A stretch of 64,000 nt of DNA, from assembly GCA_903813345.2 (NCBI GenBank), contig CAIIXF020000007.1, positions 623,730-687,729 of the forward strand, written 5' to 3'. The notes below the pieces were generated by a model. It was given only the letters and a program-made list of their open reading frames with translations. It did no database searches and was not told where the DNA came from. Source of the stretch: Owenia fusiformis. Lineage: Eukaryota > Annelida > Polychaeta > Sabellida > Oweniidae. The translations under genes were made by a program, and so were the position numbers. This document shows, one piece after another, positions 60,241 through 64,000 of this stretch. The stretch's first letter is position 1. Each line of letters starts with the position of its first letter.

Positions 60241-62689
60241 CTATCTGTTGCAAGACTAACGCCTGGAGTAACCGTCACCATGTTATTCAGTGTTTTTAAG
60301 TAGCGCAAGGATCCTGCCATGACTGTGGTAATGTTATCGTGAAAGCCTGGTATAACCGCGACAATGCTGTCTTATATTGCAATGCCTCCCATGACCGTGA
60401 CAATGTAATATAGTTCTGCAAGGCTTGGCATGACCGTGACAATGTAATATAGTACTGCAAGGCCTGGCATGACCGTGGCAATGTAATATATTACTGCAAG
60501 GCTTGGCATGGCCGTGACAATGTAATATAGTATTGCAAGGCTTGGTATGACCGCCATGGCAATGTGATATAGTATTCCAAGTTCGGGCATGAGAGTGGTA
60601 ATGTAGAAATTTATGATTGCTATAAGAGACCGTGACAATGTGTATTTGAAAACCTGGCATGACCTTGACAATGTATTATGGGATCACAAAGCCTGGTATG
60701 ACCTTGGCAATGTAATAAAAATTTGGTCAATTTGAAGCAAGTTGAAAACAGACCTTTTGACCTTTTTTGACCTTGAGAAGGTCATTAAAGGTCAAATGTC
60801 AAATCTAAAGTCAGATTTGAATTTCTGAGAACATGTAGATGATTTTGAAAAAAAAAAATTAGTCAATTTGAAGCAAGTTGAAAAAAGAATTTTTTTGACC
60901 TTGAGAAGGTAATTGAAGGTCAAATGTCAAATCTAAAGTCATATTTGAATTTCTGAGAACATGTAGATGATTTTGAAAAAAAAATTTAGTCAATTTGGAG
61001 CAAGATGAAAAAATACCTTTTTGACCTTTTTTGACCTTGAAAAGGTCATTGAAGGTCAAATGTCAAATCTAAAGTCAGATTTGAATTTCTGAGAACATGT
61101 AGATGATTTTGAAAAAAATTTTTAGTCAATTTGAAGCAAGTTGAAAATAGACCTTTTTGACCTTTTTTGACTTTGAGAAGGTCATTGAAGGTCAAATGTC
61201 AAATCTTAAGTCAAATCTAAAGTCAGATTTGAATTTCTGAGAACATGTAGATGATTGTGAAAAAATATTAAAGTCAATATGAAGCAAGTTGAAAACAGAC
61301 CTTTTTGACCTTTTTTGACCTTGAGAAGGTCATTGAAGGTCAAATGTCAAATCTTAAGTTAGATTTGAATTTCTGAGAACACGTAGATGATTTTGAAAAA
61401 AAAATTTAGTCAATTTGAAGCAAGTTGAAAACAGACCTTTTTGACCTTTTTTTGACCTTGAGAAGGTCATTGAAGGTCAAATGTCAAATCTAAAGTCAGA
61501 TTTGAAGGTCAAATGTCAAATCTAAAGTCAGATTTGAATTTCTGAGAACATGTAGATGATTTTGAAAAAAAATTTAGTCAATGTGAAGCAAGTTGAAAAA
61601 AGACCTTTTTGACCTTGAGAAGGTCATTGAAGGTCAAATGTCAAATCTAAAGTCAGATTTGAACTTCTGAGAACATGTAGATGATTTAGAAAAAAATTGA
61701 AGTCAGTCTAAACAGTATTTGTTAAGTTATAGGAAGTTGTAAGAAATTGTTACAGACGCCGGACGCCAACCGCCGGACGCCAACCGCCGGACGCCGTCGC
61801 AAAAAAACGGAGACCATAACAATATGTCACCACTTTTGGTGGTGACATAATAGTATTGCAAGGCCAGGTATGAGGGTGGTAATGTAGAAATCTAGGCTTA
61901 GTCCTACTATGACTGTTAGACTATATCCTATTTAGTCTGAATTATATTCAGACTATAAGGCACCTATGTTAAAGTTTGGTAAACCTAAATATTTGTTTAC
62001 ATAGGAAGTGCTATTCAAAATGGCCGATTGGGTAAAAATTAATTTGCAAATTTGTAACTTCAACTAGCTTTATTTCCACTTGACAGTACACTGTGTCACT
62101 TTTTATTGCATTTAATTGTACCTTACTATTTAATTGAAATTTTGTAACGTTTATTTTATTGAAGAAATGATTCCTCCAATTGATAATTTTGTGCAAAACA
62201 TTTCACTGCAATTTCCACAGGAAAGTAGTACATCATAACAGACTGACTTATAGTCAGTCTGTTGGATACATACTACTATGACTGTTATAATGTATTGCAA
62301 TGACTAGTAAATATGTATGAGATTAATGCCAGGAATATCCTTAACAATTTTAAGTGATCGCCATTACAATTAAACAGTTTAATACTATGATCATGGTGTT
62401 TAACAACCTTAATCATGTCAAAATCAAAATTACTACTGTACATTATTATTCACATTCGCTTATAAACCACAATAAAGGCTACGGTCGCGCCAGGCTTCCA
62501 CGATAACACTTCCAGGGTCATGACAGGCCTTGCAATATAATACAGCATTGTCACGGTTATACCAGCCTGTCACGGTTATACCAGGCTTACACGATAACAC
62601 TACCACGGTCATGGCAGGATCCTTGCGCTACTTAAAACACTGATTAACATGGCGACGGTTGTGGCAGGCGTAAGTCTTGCAATAGATAG
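60241..62689. mobile_element. Foldback element with ~200-bp complex inverted ends
   Basis: Left end CTATCTGTTGCAAGACTAAC, then TAGCGCAAGGATCCTGCCAT and GTTATCGTG.AAGCCTGGTAT. The reverse complement of 62480-62689 repeats this order (CTATCTATTGCAAGACTTAC, TAGCGCAAGGATCCTGCCAT, ...). Internal to the left arm is a tandem array of about 60-bp units with GGCATGACCGTGACAATGTA. A separate repeat block (60715-61850) interrupts it. Confidence 0.75.
60715..61850. repeat. Nested tandem repeat block, about seven ~140-bp units
   Basis: Units carry TGACCTTGAGAAGGTCATTG, AGGTCAAATGTCAAATCTAA and TTCTGAGAACATGTAGATGA at about 60770, 60897, 61033, 61169, 61317, 61454 and 61610. It closes with three GACGCCGGACGCCAACC-type words and a perfect hairpin GTCACCAC-TTTT-GGTGGTGAC. 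The outer element's motif resumes directly after it, so the block is an insertion. Confidence 0.75.
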
Positions 62690-64000
62690 CATGTGCAATT
62701 TTTTACCAAAATGTTACTTTCCAGCTGAGTAATTCTATGACTATTTAAACGAAGGGATTATGCCTGTTGGCATAAGTGTGAGGTAGTGTGAGAGAATCCT
62801 TATTACATTAGGCCTATATGCTTATCGAGTAAGTTAGTGACTTGCCTTTACTTTTTCAAATAAAATGAACCAAATTTTAATGAAATATTTAGTTCCGGTC
62901 TGTATGAAATGACGATTTTGTGCAAAACGGTTGAAAACACATTCCTAATATTTCTCTTATTATTTTGAATTATCTCAGGGTATTGCACAAGATCAAATAA
63001 ATTAAATATGCTTTGTTAAATCACTGTCAAGACTTACTTTAGTTCCCAAAATGTGTTCGGTTTTCTACGACAAAAATGGCGGCAGGTAATGACAATAGAT
63101 TGTCATGATATGTCAATGGTAATTAAGGACACATTTGATAGTTATTTTAGTGTTTACAGTCAAATTCAAATGAAAATATTGATTCGAAAATATATTGAAT
63201 GGTGAGAAAATATAAACGTGAATTTTACACAAACCACTTATTGATTTTCAGCCTAAATACCTCTTGTCATGGCAATGACGTCACGTAGCAATAAAATACC
63301 AGAGGAAATACAAAGTTTTCCAATTAGTATTATATTACTAAATTCCTTCATTATTTGAACCCCCTGTTCATCAAAATGTTTCTAGCTCGAATGAAACAAG
63401 TATACTTTAGAAGTTAAATTCTAAAAAATGCAGTTTTAGACACATTTTTGCAAGTAAACAGCACCTGAAAGTAAGTAATTTTTATTCAAATTGAATTTCA
63501 ATTCAGAACTTATTTACTTTTTGTAAGTTCCATTGATTGATCTCATATCTGAGATTTGTTAACATAATGTGTCTGGTATAAAAGAGTCGATAAAATACTG
63601 ATGGGTTTCTGCCATTCTGACACATATGGCTATGGCTTTCAGTAGACAGGGATGCCCCCAACTCTGATAAGTTAAGACTATCGCAGTTTTGACTTAAATC
63701 AGAGCTGTAGCGTCAACATCCATGTCAGATTCATTAATAAAGACATTACAAGTGCACATGTACATCTATGCATGGGCTTTCAATTGTAATCTACAATAGA
63801 CTTAGGGCAAGCCTACCGAAAGGGTTTGAGCAAACTGTATATACCTCTTTGCACTGGCGGAATAAAACTGATTACCCAAGTGCATCATAATTTGATGATA
63901 ATTATAAGGTAATTATAGATACGTCTTGAGGGCGCCTCTGTGGAAATGTGGTGTAGCAAGCCAGATACCTCTAGTGTGTTAAATTCAATGCACCATTTGG
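62690..64000. other. Right edge, no supported gene
   Basis: AT-rich sequence. A perfect CRE, TGACGTCA, is at 63276-63283. ATGGCGGCAG/GTAATG at 63076 looks like a start codon with a splice donor, but no second exon could be tied to it. CATGGGCTTTCAATTG at 63771-63786 matches the terminus of the 38-bp palindrome at 31773. Confidence 0.35.

Noticed and set aside
60296-60671. Three overlapping minus-strand frames rich in Cys/His
   Set aside because: They read through the ~60-bp subterminal units of a foldback element in all frames. The apparent zinc-binding pattern comes from repeat periodicity.
61740-61850. Helitron 3' end
   Set aside because: A hairpin is present, but no CTRR terminus follows and the matching 5' TC end was not found.

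Overview
The window is AT-rich animal nuclear DNA with spliced genes (GT-AG introns, conserved metazoan proteins) and a dense load of DNA transposons, foldback/MITE-like elements, LINE fragments and tandem arrays. An aquatic invertebrate is the most natural reading, from the repeat style and intron-rich housekeeping genes. I cannot place the species from sequence alone.

Genes. Four protein-coding loci can be supported. (1) 14040-17681 (+): the last two recognisable exons of an unidentified acidic protein. (2) 32238-28342 (-): a COA1-like mitochondrial cytochrome oxidase assembly factor in four exons. (3) 32598-47714 (+): a complete VPS50/syndetin gene, 22 coding exons and 973 codons, a subunit of the EARP endosomal-recycling tether. 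(4) 57311-49875 (-): a complete PRPF3 gene, 18 coding exons and 664 codons, a U4/U6 snRNP splicing protein. COA1 and VPS50 are head to head, with 359 bp between start codons. VPS50 and PRPF3 are tail to tail. Exon phases close without error through all three complete models.

Layout. 1-13.9 kb is gene-free: a palindromic mariner derivative (2088-3080), satellite-like repeats (3317-5530), a TCCCAACGAAC-ended element (7459-7991) and a LINE 3' end (10258-11667). 14.0-17.7 kb is the unidentified gene, with a foldback element that has grown an 18-bp minisatellite. 18-28 kb is repeats and unique AT-rich DNA. 28.3-57.3 kb is the gene-rich core. VPS50 introns hold a second LINE, an apparently intact mariner whose transposase has an intron, and several MITEs. 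57.4-64 kb is nested repeat elements.

Most unusual. Four separate tandem duplications sit exactly on gene-structure boundaries: a 21-copy 54-bp array that copies a VPS50 splice acceptor and is in frame with the exon; a triplicated acceptor; a triplicated donor; and a duplicated stop-codon segment of PRPF3. There is also a 38-bp palindromic insertion with a perfect 7-bp target duplication, whose empty site survives in a sister repeat arm (31.5-31.8 kb).
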